Shown piece by piece: positions 26,857 to 36,942 of a stretch of DNA of 64,000 nucleotides (position 1 is the stretch's first letter; every line of letters starts with the position of its first letter). A model generated the notes under the pieces. It searched no databases, was not told the DNA's origin, and worked only from the letters and a program-made list of their open reading frames with translations. The stretch covers positions 7,094,317 through 7,158,316 of the forward strand of contig NZ_KB217478.1 of NCBI RefSeq assembly GCF_000331305.1, read 5' to 3'. Source of the DNA: Calothrix sp. PCC 7103. Lineage in GTDB: Bacteria; Cyanobacteriota; Cyanobacteriia; Cyanobacteriales; Nostocaceae. A program made the position numbers and the translations under genes.

Positions 26857-27993
26857 ATGGTAACAAAAGCAAAAACACTTGATAACTATCCTTTAATAGA
26901 ATACCTAAAAAGATTACAAAATGGTGATTCACTACTTCCAGATACACCAGAAAACGTCCGCGAAGTAGTAGGTATATTAAAAAGCTACGGAGTTGTTTTA
27001 GACGAATATTCTAAAAACCTCATTTACATTGCAGAAAATCAATTCTTAGTATTTTTCCCCTTCTTCAAATACTTCAACGGTGACATCAATAGAAAAAAAC
27101 TATTTAAACATTGGTGGCACGACCGTATTAACTTTGAATATGCTGAATATTGCATGAAAACTATGTATTGGCATGGAGGTGGCGGTTTAGATAGTTATTT
27201 AGACACTCCAGAATTTCAAGAGCGAGCCAACGCTATAATACAAGCAAAATTTGGAAATAATCCTTTTGTCTTAGGTTTAAATAGCTTATTTCCTGATTTC
27301 CTAACCGAACAACTTCGAGTTTCTGCATACTATAGTGGTTTAGGACAATTTTGGCGAGTCATGGCTGATATATTCCTATCATTATCAGACTACTATGACA
27401 TGGGAATGATAAAAACAATTCCAGAAGTCGTCAACCATATAAAAGACGGTTTAGTTTTTGATGCCACCAGACCAATTACTTATTCAGTCAAAATCAAAGA
27501 TAAAACTTACAACATTCTACCCAAATCATTAGGTTTAACCTTCTTAGTAGACACCGCTATACCCTACGTCGAAGCAGTATTCTTTAGAGGAACGCCCTTC
27601 CCAGGTACAGTTTCATATAACGCTCAAGCATATCAAATACCCGCAGACCAAGCGCGCTTTCAATACGGTGCCTTATATGCAGACCCCCTACCCATAGGAG
27701 GTGCCGGTATACCTCCAACATTGCTAATGCAAGACATGCGGCACTTTCTACCCGAATACCTCCACGAAATATACCGTAAAAGTCTTAGAGGAGAAGACGA
27801 CCTGCTAGTACAAATATGTATCAGCTTCCAAAAATCGATGTTTTGTGTAACCTCAGCAACAATTTTGGGACTAATGCCCCATCCTGCCGATACCCAAAAC
27901 CCAAACGAGCGAATGGCTAACCAAGTCTATTTCCAAAAATGGCTCGATAGATTACAAAACTCACGCTTATTAGACGTAAACAAAGACTCGTAA
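26857..27993 (+). CDS. cupB: CO2 hydration protein CupB (ChpX/ChpY family)
   Basis: The 378-residue protein belongs to the CO2-hydration protein family, which carries the carbonic-anhydrase-like activity of the specialised NDH-1 complexes. Recognisable blocks are KHWWHDRINFEYAEYCMKTM and YWHGGGGLDSYLDTPEF, rich in His/Cys/Glu candidates for zinc binding, and LGLTFLVDTAIPYVEAVFFRGTPFPGTV. Position after ndhF4-ndhD4 and next to ccm genes supports CupB rather than CupA. I chose the ATG at 26857; the frame stays open far upstream through tandem repeats, without another ATG. Confidence 0.88.
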   Translation: MVTKAKTLDNYPLIEYLKRLQNGDSLLPDTPENVREVVGILKSYGVVLDEYSKNLIYIAENQFLVFFPFFKYFNGDINRKKLFKHWWHDRINFEYAEYCMKTMYWHGGGGLDSYLDTPEFQERANAIIQAKFGNNPFVLGLNSLFPDFLTEQLRVSAYYSGLGQFWRVMADIFLSLSDYYDMGMIKTIPEVVNHIKDGLVFDATRPITYSVKIKDKTYNILPKSLGLTFLVDTAIPYVEAVFFRGTPFPGTVSYNAQAYQIPADQARFQYGALYADPLPIGGAGIPPTLLMQDMRHFLPEYLHEIYRKSLRGEDDLLVQICISFQKSMFCVTSATILGLMPHPADTQNPNERMANQVYFQKWLDRLQNSRLLDVNKDS

Positions 27994-28007
27994 GCAAACT
28001 GTCATGC

Positions 28008-28075
28008 TGAGGTACGAAGCATCTCTTAAACATCAAGTTAACGAGATTCTTCGCTACGCTCAGAATGACAATGAA
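28008..28075. repeat. Dispersed inverted repeat (TGTCATGCTGAG...GAATGACA)
   Basis: TGTCATGCTGAGGTACGAAGCATCTC is complementary to GAGATTCTTCGCTACGCTCAGAATGACA, forming a long imperfect hairpin after cupB. A related half-element (TGTCATGCTGAACGTAGTGAAGCATCTC) is at 54579-54605, where it joins a truncated methylase gene. Confidence 0.7.
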
Positions 28076-28177
28076 TATTTTTTTACTGTAAATTTTTTAT
28101 TTAAATCTTGTAACTAGTTACAACTCAATAAAACAATAAGATATTGTAAGCACACGATACATTCGTGCTTTATATAT

Positions 28178-29314
28178 ATGAAAATATTATTTTTAGACCA
28201 AAGCGGCAAACCGGGTGGCGCCGAATTATGTTTAGTAGACATAGCAAAACCATATCGCCCTAATTGTTTAGTAGGCTTATTCGCTGACGGTTCATTTCGC
28301 GACTTACTCAAAAAAAATCACATACCCGTAAAAATTTTAACAAACCAAGCAATTCAAGTTCGCAAAGAAAGCACATTAATACAAGGTTTAGCAAGTTTAA
28401 CTCAGCTATTACCCTTAATTAACAACGTAGCAAAAATTGCCCGTGACTATGATTTAATTTACGCTAACACACAAAAAGCACTAGTTATCGGCGCCATTGC
28501 CAGTTTTCTGAGTTGGCGCCCGTTAGTATATCATCTTCACGATATATTATCACCCGAACACTTTAGCAAAACAAACCGTACAATTGCCATTACCCTCGCA
28601 AACTGTTTTGCAAAACTAATTATAGCCAACTCGCAAGCAAGTAAAAACGCTTTTATCGAAGCATCCGGACGTGCGGACATAGTAGAAGTAATTTATAACG
28701 GCTTTGACTCAACATCATATCAAGTCAACGAAACTCAAATAAAACAAGTTCGTCAAGAATTAGAACTCGAAGATAAATTTGTAATTGGACACTTTAGCCG
28801 TTTGTCACCGTGGAAAGGACAACATATATTAATAGAAGCAATAGCACAGTCCCCTTCACAAGTGGTAGCTATCTTAGTTGGAGACGCATTATTTGGAGAA
28901 CAAGAATATGTCAAACAACTACACGAACAAGTAGAAAAACTGCAACTCCAGAACCGCATTAAATTTCTAGGTTTCCGTTCCGACATACCTCAACTAATGT
29001 CAGCATGTGACTTAGTAGCACACACCTCAATAGCCGCCGAACCATTTGGTAGAGTTATAGTAGAAGCAATGTTATGTGGAAAACCAGTAGTAGCAGCAAA
29101 CGCAGGTGGCGCCGTAGAAATAGTAGAAAATAACATAAATGGCTATCTTGTCACACCAGGAGAACCCCAAGAACTTGCACAAATTATTACCACCTGCGTC
29201 AAAGAACCATCAAAAACCGCCACATTAGCAGAAAATGCACTTCGTAGCGCGCGCTCAAAATTTGATGTAGAAATAATTAACCAGCAAATTGCCCAAGCAC
29301 TGAGTAAAATATAA
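28178..29314 (+). CDS. Glycosyltransferase family 4 protein
   Basis: The 378-residue protein has the GT-B fold of GT4 enzymes: an N-terminal acceptor domain (ILFLDQSGKPGGAELCLVDIA with the GGAE glycine loop) and a C-terminal nucleotide-sugar domain. The latter includes FVIGHFSRLSPWKGQHILIEA, IKFLGFRSDIPQLMSACDLVAHTS and EPFGRVIVEAMLCGKPVVAANAGGAVEIV, which holds the E-x7-E motif. It would transfer a sugar to a lipid or polysaccharide precursor at the cytoplasmic membrane. The acceptor is unknown and no polysaccharide cluster surrounds it. Confidence 0.92.
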   Translation: MKILFLDQSGKPGGAELCLVDIAKPYRPNCLVGLFADGSFRDLLKKNHIPVKILTNQAIQVRKESTLIQGLASLTQLLPLINNVAKIARDYDLIYANTQKALVIGAIASFLSWRPLVYHLHDILSPEHFSKTNRTIAITLANCFAKLIIANSQASKNAFIEASGRADIVEVIYNGFDSTSYQVNETQIKQVRQELELEDKFVIGHFSRLSPWKGQHILIEAIAQSPSQVVAILVGDALFGEQEYVKQLHEQVEKLQLQNRIKFLGFRSDIPQLMSACDLVAHTSIAAEPFGRVIVEAMLCGKPVVAANAGGAVEIVENNINGYLVTPGEPQELAQIITTCVKEPSKTATLAENALRSARSKFDVEIINQQIAQALSKI

Positions 29315-29320
29315 TTACCT

Positions 29321-29396
29321 CTTGTGGAGCAGGCATCCCTGCTTGCCTCTTATAATCTTATTGAAAGGACGGGGCTTGCGATGCCCATCCCACAAG
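29321..29396. repeat. Dispersed inverted repeat (CTTGTGGAGCAGGCATCC family)
   Basis: CTTGTGGAGCAGGCATCC at the left end is complementary to GATGCCCATCCCACAAG at the right end, spanning ~76 nt like the copy at 11819-11894. It begins six bases after the glycosyltransferase stop and may serve as a transcript end. Confidence 0.7.
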
Positions 29397-29470
29397 ACTA
29401 AAGCTGACAGTAAAAAAAGAATCACTGCAAAGGCCAAAGCGCCTGTGCTACATCTGAGTAGTTGTTCGTT

Positions 29471-29842
29471 TTACAAACCAACGAACTCGCGCGATTCTAA
29501 ATCGGTAAGTTGCTGTGCTATTTTTAAACGTGCTTCTAATTTGGCAACGCTAAATTGATTTCGTAGATACTCCAAATGCGCGAGAGCATTTGCTTTTTCT
29601 GTTACTAGCCGAATTTGAGTATCCAGTGCTTTTTGATACTCTTGATTAACGAGCAACACTTCAAAACGGCGTGCTTTGCGTTGAGAATCGTTTTTCATGT
29701 CCATATCGAACGAGGAAATTCGATCGGCGCCACCTTCAAAACGGTTAATTTGTAATTGTACTGCCATTAGCTGTGAGTCAATCTCGTTTAATCGTTGAGA
29801 TGCTTGAGCAATGGCAGATGGATAATGAGTAAGTTGCATCAT
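29471..29842 (-). CDS. Small coiled-coil protein of unknown function
   Basis: The 123-residue product is almost entirely helical and charged (SQRLNEIDSQLMAVQLQINRFEG... ANALAHLEYLRNQFSVAKLEARLKIAQQL), which predicts coiled-coil. No signal peptide or membrane segment is seen and I do not recognise a family. It lies downstream of another small unknown gene on the same strand, separated by a tandem-repeat spacer, and the pair is probably cotranscribed. Confidence 0.55.
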   Translation of the reverse strand: MMQLTHYPSAIAQASQRLNEIDSQLMAVQLQINRFEGGADRISSFDMDMKNDSQRKARRFEVLLVNQEYQKALDTQIRLVTEKANALAHLEYLRNQFSVAKLEARLKIAQQLTDLESREFVGL

Positions 29843-29847
29843 AATAA

Positions 29848-29934
29848 ATAAAAGTAAAAAGTCATGAGTGCGCTTGTGCTGAGTAGAGTTAGAAGTGCCA
29901 ACTCAGCACGAGCGCACTTTCTACTTAGCACTGT
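29848..29934. repeat. Short tandem repeats (GTGCTGA family)
   Basis: AAAGTAAAAAGTCATGAGTGCGCTTGTGCTGAGTAGAG is mirrored by CTCAGCACGAGCGCACTTTCTACTTAGCACT, giving a hairpin between the two small unknown genes. It is the same family as the spacers in the ccm and ndh operons. Confidence 0.65.
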
Positions 29935-29935
29935 A

Positions 29936-30199
29936 TTAAGCTGCTTCGCGTAACTGTGGTTTTTCGGTGACTTCTGCAAGGTTTATAGTTAATTGTTCTA
30001 CCTGGGGGGCATTTGCTTGTTCTAAAACCTGCACGTCTATATTGACGCTAACTAAATAACTTCCTGTTTCTGAGCCAACTGCATCAGCGATTAATTTGGC
30101 TATATCCGGACGTTTAGCAGTTAGCGGGTCGCGTAATATACATCTATCCCATTCGTGTTTGGCTACGGGATTGAGGCTAAGAATATAGTGCTTTATCAT
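29936..30199 (-). CDS. Small protein of unknown function
   Basis: The 87-residue product begins MIKHYILSLNPVAKHEWDRC and ends in an acidic/Ala-rich tail; I do not recognise a family. The frame is open to a TTG at 30307, but a TATAAT promoter element lies over that start and a GAGGG ribosome site precedes the ATG at 30199 with ~9-nt spacing, so the shorter start is chosen. The upstream in-frame codons would add a CSNC pair of cysteines if used. It appears to be the first gene of a two-gene unit with the coiled-coil protein. Confidence 0.55.
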   Translation of the reverse strand: MIKHYILSLNPVAKHEWDRCILRDPLTAKRPDIAKLIADAVGSETGSYLVSVNIDVQVLEQANAPQVEQLTINLAEVTEKPQLREAA

Positions 30200-30295
30200 C
30201 GGACTAACCCTCGCATCACTCTTGTCTTTGAGCTTGTAAATGCAGTTGCTACAAAACTTTTGGCTGTTTTTAAGCTTTATAATCACTACTCCTCT

Positions 30296-30301
30296 ATTAT
30301 A
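30296..30301 (-). promoter_or_regulatory. Probable -10 element (TATAAT) for the small-gene pair
   Basis: On the minus strand the sequence reads TTTTTGTACTATAATAGAGGAG, containing a consensus TATAAT about 97 bp before the chosen ATG at 30199. No convincing -35 hexamer is visible. It argues against use of the upstream TTG codon as start. Confidence 0.45.
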
Positions 30302-30361
30302 GTACAAAAATACCTTGTTGTGTAAGTTTTGAGGAATTATTTTTCGGTGTAAATTTGTTTT

Positions 30362-31960
30362 TTAGTGGTTGCTGTTGGGTGTTTGGGCATGGTTGAGCCA
30401 TATAGCTTGTTGTGGAATGGGAATGGAAATTCCTGCTTTATCAAAGGCTATCTTGAGACGGCGCCGGAATTCTCTGGCAACATCCCATTGTTTGAGTGGC
30501 TGTGTTTTAATCCAGACGCGAATAATTAGACCGCGTTCGCCAAAGTTATCGACACCTAAGACTTTAGGAGTTTCGAGGATTTGCGCTTGCCATACAGGGT
30601 CATAGTCCATATCTACTGCGACAGTTTCAATTAATTTCAGAGCATGACTAATATCGGTGTCGTATGCAACAGGGACACTTAAGTCAGCACGAGACCAACG
30701 GCTGGAAAGATTGGCGACGATTTTTACTTCGCTGTTGGGAATGGTAATTAAACGACCTTCTGCGTCACGTACCTGAGTAATACGTAAGTTCATGTTTTCT
30801 ACTAAACCACCTACATCGTTTAATGCAATGACATCGCCCAAGGCATATTGGTCTTCGAGGATAATGAGAAAGCCATTAATTGCGTCTTTAATTAGATTCT
30901 GCGAGGCAAGGGATACTGCAACGCCAACTATACTTAAACCAGCTACTAAGGGAACAATATCAATACCTAAAGAAATTAAAGTTAGGAGAATCCCAACTCC
31001 TACCCAAATAATCGTGATAATACTTTTGGTGACACCAGATATAGTAGAAACACGCAATTGTAAACGTTCAGGCGCTTCAGGACTTAATAAACTACTGCTG
31101 ACTATAACTGAAGTAAAGCGGTCAATCAAAGCATAGCTAAAACGAATCACAACATAAGTACCAAGTGCAACAATACCTAATGTCAAAGGAATTTGTGCAA
31201 CTCTGAGAATAACCACCTGTAGCATCCGTGTGTACGGAAATAAACCTAAAATCACAAAGGCGCCACTTCCCCAGGCTCCTGTATGTGCTAACTGAAACAG
31301 TCGGCGTCTAACTTCTTTGATATTTTTATGCTGTTGTTGCTTTAACTGCGTAGATATCAGCGCCTCGGTTGGTGCAGGTATCGTTGAGTGCAAAGCTTTC
31401 CTTTTTAAACGACATTCCCAGCAATGAATACCCCAACTTACAATAAACACACTGGCGCCTATTCCGAGTGCAATAAAACCTTTATGAATTAAAAAATCTC
31501 TTGAGCGTTCTTGCTTTGCCTGTATTAAATCATCCCGCAATATTTGAGTAATTTGATTTGCTGCTGTCTGTAAATCTACCTGTAGTAACTCTGCATCATT
31601 AGAAGTAATCGTCATTAAGTAGCGGTTATTGATGTATATTACTGGCAACCCATTTAGAGTCCGAAATTCCACCTTTGGTTCTGTAGCAGATGATTGAAAA
31701 TAACTGCGACTAGCTTCATTAAGATTTTGCTGGACATTTTCTAAGCGTTCATTAAGACCCGCTCTAGCTGCTGCTAACTGAAATAAGCGACGACCATCTA
31801 AGTAAACCCAACCATTAAGAACTCTATTCTCCGACTCATTGTTCGAGCTAGCAGGAGTGAGTAAATTAGGTAACAAATTAATTTGTCCTGTAGCTTTTGG
31901 CACAGTGTAAAAAGTTACAACAGCGATTGAACTAGCAATAGCCAGAAGTCTAAACCGCAT
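30362..31960 (-). CDS. Mechanosensitive ion channel protein, MscS family
   Basis: The 532-residue protein has an N-terminal signal-like helix, a ~110-residue extracytoplasmic domain, then several membrane helices (~150-310). The MscS core includes a pore-lining helix (LVAGLSIVGVAVSLASQNLIKDAINGFLIILEDQYALGDVI, ~340-380) and a soluble C-terminal domain ending FDKAGISIPIPQQAIWL. Such channels release small solutes on hypo-osmotic shock; larger members often have roles beyond osmotic protection. The gene is divergent from ahcY across a ~340-bp spacer. Confidence 0.92.
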   Translation of the reverse strand: MRFRLLAIASSIAVVTFYTVPKATGQINLLPNLLTPASSNNESENRVLNGWVYLDGRRLFQLAAARAGLNERLENVQQNLNEASRSYFQSSATEPKVEFRTLNGLPVIYINNRYLMTITSNDAELLQVDLQTAANQITQILRDDLIQAKQERSRDFLIHKGFIALGIGASVFIVSWGIHCWECRLKRKALHSTIPAPTEALISTQLKQQQHKNIKEVRRRLFQLAHTGAWGSGAFVILGLFPYTRMLQVVILRVAQIPLTLGIVALGTYVVIRFSYALIDRFTSVIVSSSLLSPEAPERLQLRVSTISGVTKSIITIIWVGVGILLTLISLGIDIVPLVAGLSIVGVAVSLASQNLIKDAINGFLIILEDQYALGDVIALNDVGGLVENMNLRITQVRDAEGRLITIPNSEVKIVANLSSRWSRADLSVPVAYDTDISHALKLIETVAVDMDYDPVWQAQILETPKVLGVDNFGERGLIIRVWIKTQPLKQWDVAREFRRRLKIAFDKAGISIPIPQQAIWLNHAQTPNSNH

Positions 31961-33581
<1,621 letters not shown>

Positions 33582-33609
33582 TTCATAAATTCACATAATG
33601 TGTAATTTT

Positions 33610-33637
33610 AAGGATGGGCATTTGCTCATCCTTTTTT
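33610..33637 (+). terminator. Rho-independent terminator of ahcY
   Basis: AAGGATGGGC (33610-33619) pairs with GCTCATCCTT (33624-33633) with one G-U pair, and is followed by a T-run to 33637. It lies 29 bases after the ahcY stop on the same strand. Confidence 0.85.
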
Positions 33638-33640
33638 GTG

Positions 33641-33710
33641 TAGGTTGGGTGGAGCGACAGCGCAACCCAACATTAATGTATAAAGGGACGGGCAAGGATG
33701 CCCATCCCAC
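33641..33710. repeat. Two dispersed palindromic repeats in tandem
   Basis: GTAGGTTGGGTGGAGCG...CGCAACCCAAC (33641-33672) is followed by GGGACGGGCAAGGATGCCCATCCCAC (33685-33710). They are members of the two dispersed palindrome families found elsewhere in the window. Confidence 0.65.
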
Positions 33711-33817
33711 AATACTCTATATTTGAGATATTCTATATTTGAGATATTGAAGTGTATTTACCTAATACTCTCAAACTTATGGGTTACTTTCCTTGCCTTT
33801 TATTAACTTGTAAGCCT

Positions 33818-33960
33818 TTATCCTCCATAAGTTAATAATGCACCTGTCGCAATTATTCCACCTACTGCCAAAGTAACAGGAGCAGACATTATTGTAGTAA
33901 CATTTGTTGTCATACCTAAGCATCCAGCAATTCCAGCCGCAGGTGCAGTTGTTGATAGAT
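33818..33960 (-). pseudogene. Remnant coding for a Gly/Ala/Thr-rich hydrophobic C-terminus
   Basis: On the minus strand a short open stretch reads ...TTAPAAGIAGCLGMTTNV, then a hydrophobic VTLAVGGIIATGALLTYGG before a TAA at 33818. A stop lies immediately upstream, and the only in-frame ATG gives about 31 residues. It resembles the glycine-rich membrane tail of a longer protein whose 5' part is gone. The origin is not recognised, and a functional small membrane peptide cannot be excluded. Confidence 0.25.
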
Positions 33961-33981
33961 GTTAAATTAAATCCTTAAAAA

Positions 33982-34482
33982 TTATGATTTAGATTCTTCC
34001 TCTAACCAGGGAGGTGCCGGATGATTAAAATCGTCCTCTCTTATTGGGCGATTCATCCATCGCCAATCATCCCAATCATCATCGTATACTATTTTTGCCC
34101 CTACTAGTTGACCTTCTTCGTCATAGACTTCAATAAACTGACCAGCATTATCCCACCCATCATCTACATATCCACTTATACAAATTGCAAAAGTTGTAAT
34201 CTTATTTACAGGGATTTTAAAAACAATAATGTGACTTGCTAAGTGTTTTACGTACCATATATGACGTTTAAATGCACTCAATACACTTGTAGAAACTTCT
34301 TCTTTTAATAATTTTAAAGCTAGCTTTTCAATATTAATATTTTCGCGTTTGTATACATCATCAGGATTAAAACAAGTATTTGCTATTTCATATTTTTGTG
34401 GAAAAATGGCAAAAATATTATCTATCAAATCACTCTTGATCTTTTCTTCGTAAAACCTTTTAATGGCAAGTTTCCTCTCCAT
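33982..34482 (-). CDS. Hypothetical protein with acidic Trp-rich C-terminus
   Basis: The 166-residue product is soluble with a mixed alpha/beta pattern and an unusual C-terminal third (YDDDWDDWRWMNRPIREDDFNHPAPPWLEEESKS). No known family is recognised. It is AT-rich, stands alone on the minus strand in an accessory stretch, and could belong to a small mobile or defence-associated cassette, though nothing in the sequence proves this. Confidence 0.5.
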   Translation of the reverse strand: MERKLAIKRFYEEKIKSDLIDNIFAIFPQKYEIANTCFNPDDVYKRENINIEKLALKLLKEEVSTSVLSAFKRHIWYVKHLASHIIVFKIPVNKITTFAICISGYVDDGWDNAGQFIEVYDEEGQLVGAKIVYDDDWDDWRWMNRPIREDDFNHPAPPWLEEESKS

Positions 34483-34661
34483 GCTAAATTTTCCTTCCTG
34501 TACAAAAAATATGTATGTTTTAATGTGGTAGGTTCAGAGATGGATAAACATGCCTGATTAGATAGTAAGCAACAATGTAAAATAGTAGTACTATGGTAAT
34601 TACATCATCACTTACTTATAACGTAACCTGCGTTTATCAACCTGCTGTAGCTTATATCCTC

Positions 34662-35861
34662 CTAGACTTTCTGATGTGAGTGTTTAGAAGCTTCTGCTTC
34701 ATAAGCTTTAATAATAACTTGAGATAATTTATCCAAGTCGTCAACAGAATAAATAGTAATTTTCGATATAACCTCTGATGCTGAAGAAGGCACTTCTTGA
34801 ATTGCAAATTCTGGTGCTAAAGATTTTGCTTCTTCTGGGTTTAATCGAGCAATAAATGTTTTTTTAGAAGAAGACAAGTAAAAACGGAGAAACCACCAAG
34901 TCGTTTTACCAAGATTAATACTAAAATAAGATTCTGTATCTTTATAGTATATATCATGCTGATAATTTTTGGAGGTGGTCACAATACTCCTAATTTTATC
35001 AAAAGCTCTAAGTTCTTCTTCTGTTGTTATAATTTTTGATTCTTCGGGAACTATGGCATTATTTATGTCTGAAGTATCGAATTCCTCAACTTCTTCTGTG
35101 CTTGTGGTTTCGCTGAATTGAATAATCTCTTGACTTAATGAGCGTGTCATTAATTCGACTAAACTGCCTTGAATTGATTTTTTTACAATAGGCTTAAACT
35201 TTTCAATCACTTTATTGGTAATTTTACCTTGAATCTGGTAGTTAGGCGCCACCTTACCCAGTTCACCCACCAAAAAACGAATAAATTCTTCAGATGGAGA
35301 ACGTAGAAGATGACCAACTAGCTGAGTCATTCCTTTGACATACACCATTTCTTCAGCATACTGGTTAATCGATGCTACATCAAAATTATCTCTATGGAAT
35401 AACTTTAGATTCTCTATATCTTTATTATCGTACTCAAGAATATTAAAAATAAAAAATGGTTCCTTGTCCATGACATTTTTGTCACGCAAGTCTGTAAAGA
35501 AGCGATACTCAATACCATTGGTTACTATAGCAACCTTAGTTGTTATAAGACCATTGAAATAACGACTAAGCTGACCATCATGAGCTTCAGCTTTTTGTCC
35601 ACGAGCTTTTGCTTCTACAAGCATTACAATACTACCGTTAATAGCTATTGCATAATCGACTTTCTCAAACTGTCCTGCTTTTCTAATAGCAAAATCTGCT
35701 ATATATTCAGGTTTAACTTCACTTGGGTCATAAACATCATAACCAAGAGTGCTTAAAAAAGGTACAATGAGCGCCATTTTTGTCGCTTCTTCTCCTACAA
35801 CTTGTTCCGCTCTATTACGGACTCTTTCTGGCAACTTAGCAATATCTTCTGTGAATGCCAT
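34662..35861 (-). CDS. Restriction-endonuclease-like protein (type I HsdR N-terminal-like, COG4748 type)
   Basis: The 399-residue protein has an N-terminal PD-(D/E)XK-type core: D69 in EKVDYAIAI and E83-x-K85 in IVMLVEAKARG. The GQLSRYFNGLITTKVAIVTNGIEYRFFTDL continuation is typical of HsdR N-terminal/type IV restriction proteins. The C-terminal region (~290-380) is a second alpha/beta domain of unknown role. No methylase or specificity gene is adjacent, so it is a solitary nuclease-like protein rather than a full restriction system. The frame extends 12 codons further, but the ATG at 35861 (MAFTEDIAKL) is more plausible. Confidence 0.7.
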   Translation of the reverse strand: MAFTEDIAKLPERVRNRAEQVVGEEATKMALIVPFLSTLGYDVYDPSEVKPEYIADFAIRKAGQFEKVDYAIAINGSIVMLVEAKARGQKAEAHDGQLSRYFNGLITTKVAIVTNGIEYRFFTDLRDKNVMDKEPFFIFNILEYDNKDIENLKLFHRDNFDVASINQYAEEMVYVKGMTQLVGHLLRSPSEEFIRFLVGELGKVAPNYQIQGKITNKVIEKFKPIVKKSIQGSLVELMTRSLSQEIIQFSETTSTEEVEEFDTSDINNAIVPEESKIITTEEELRAFDKIRSIVTTSKNYQHDIYYKDTESYFSINLGKTTWWFLRFYLSSSKKTFIARLNPEEAKSLAPEFAIQEVPSSASEVISKITIYSVDDLDKLSQVIIKAYEAEASKHSHQKV

Positions 35862-36602
35862 TTTCAACCCTAATATATAATTTAAATACAAGTACATTGA
35901 TTTTTAGGCATTTAGAGAGAAACCTAAATACCCAAAATGATTGTGTCAATTCTAACCAAGAAAAAATATAGCCAGGATATATTTTTGTACTACAGCGTTG
36001 CCCTGCTTTGCAAGCTCCGAAACATTTTGCTGTGTCATGATTAGTAGAACTTTAATTTGAAAAAATTGTTCTAATCTAAATATTCCCCATTTAAAGACAT
36101 CATTAACACTATTTATAAAATTTCAGTTACATTATTGCTTTTATACGTGTTCATTAGTTCAAATTTACTACTTTGTTTAGGAAGAAGCCGAATTTTTACG
36201 CTGCAACTGCTGATGTAAGCGCACTTTCGTCTCACAATCATTTTCCAACTAACCTGTTTCGACTTTAAGGTTAAAAACTAAGCTACTATGTTAGTAGTAA
36301 GATTTTTACTACCATTAGTAGGAATATGAATGTAGAGAAATTATCTATTTTCTTGCCACCATTCCTAATGGAGTTTATCGAAAACTATAAAGTGTTTAAA
36401 GGTGTAAATCTCGTTCTCAAGTAATTGAGAAAGCATGGCTCTTCTGTACTTAGCGTGCTAAATCTGTTGAAAAATTGGCTTTAAACCCATGCTGTGCTTC
36501 TCTTACAGCCATTATTACCTTTATAAAGATAAAATTACTGAAATTTTAACGATAAGTGCCTATAAGCCTTGAAAAGAAAGGATAATTATCGATTTAAATT
36601 AA
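35862..36602. other. 741-bp AT-rich region with degenerate coding traces
   Basis: No intact gene is visible. Around 36408-36540 a plus-strand frame reads RSQVIEKAWLFCT, stop, then RAKSVEKLALNPCCASLTA, which looks like a decayed gene, but I cannot name the family with confidence. The right end runs into the Uma2 remnant. Confidence 0.35.
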
Positions 36603-36827
36603 AATTTAGCACGCTATGTACGAAAGAACCCTAAAACTCAGTTGGATGCTTACAAGCAGCTTGGAGTTCCAGAATTATGGCGTTACTATCTTAAATCGGA
36701 TATTAGCCCGACTTTTCCCAACTTACCTATATTAGAAATAATTCCTAGATTTGTTGAACAAAGTAGAATTGAAGGAAGAAGCAGTGCGTTGAAAGCATTT
36801 AAAAAGTGGATACAAGATAATATTTAG
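36603..36827 (+). pseudogene. Uma2-family protein, C-terminal remnant
   Basis: The open stretch reads LARYVRKNPKTQLDAYKQLG, then VPELWRYYLKSDISPTFPNL and PILEIIPRFVEQSRIEGRSS, a pattern typical of the C-terminal end of cyanobacterial Uma2 (PD-(D/E)XK-like) proteins. It begins just after an in-frame TAA at 36600-36602 and lacks the N-terminal ~130 residues with the catalytic core. It is a decayed copy; an intact Uma2 gene lies at 39434-40012. Confidence 0.6.
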
Positions 36828-36942
36828 TGTTTAAGTAGGGTCTGTTCCTTGCAAAAAAATTAAAGTAAAGTATCGTAATTATCAAGGCGCCGTAACGACT
36901 ACATTTATCGCTCGGCGCCTAAGTATAGACAGTATAAAGCTT

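Noticed and set aside
29322-29558. 78-codon plus-strand frame after the glycosyltransferase
   Set aside because: It is a translation of the dispersed repeat and of the antisense of the coiled-coil gene.
36300-36600. Insertion sequence remnant
   Set aside because: A short broken frame is visible, but no terminal inverted repeats or transposase motif could be supported.
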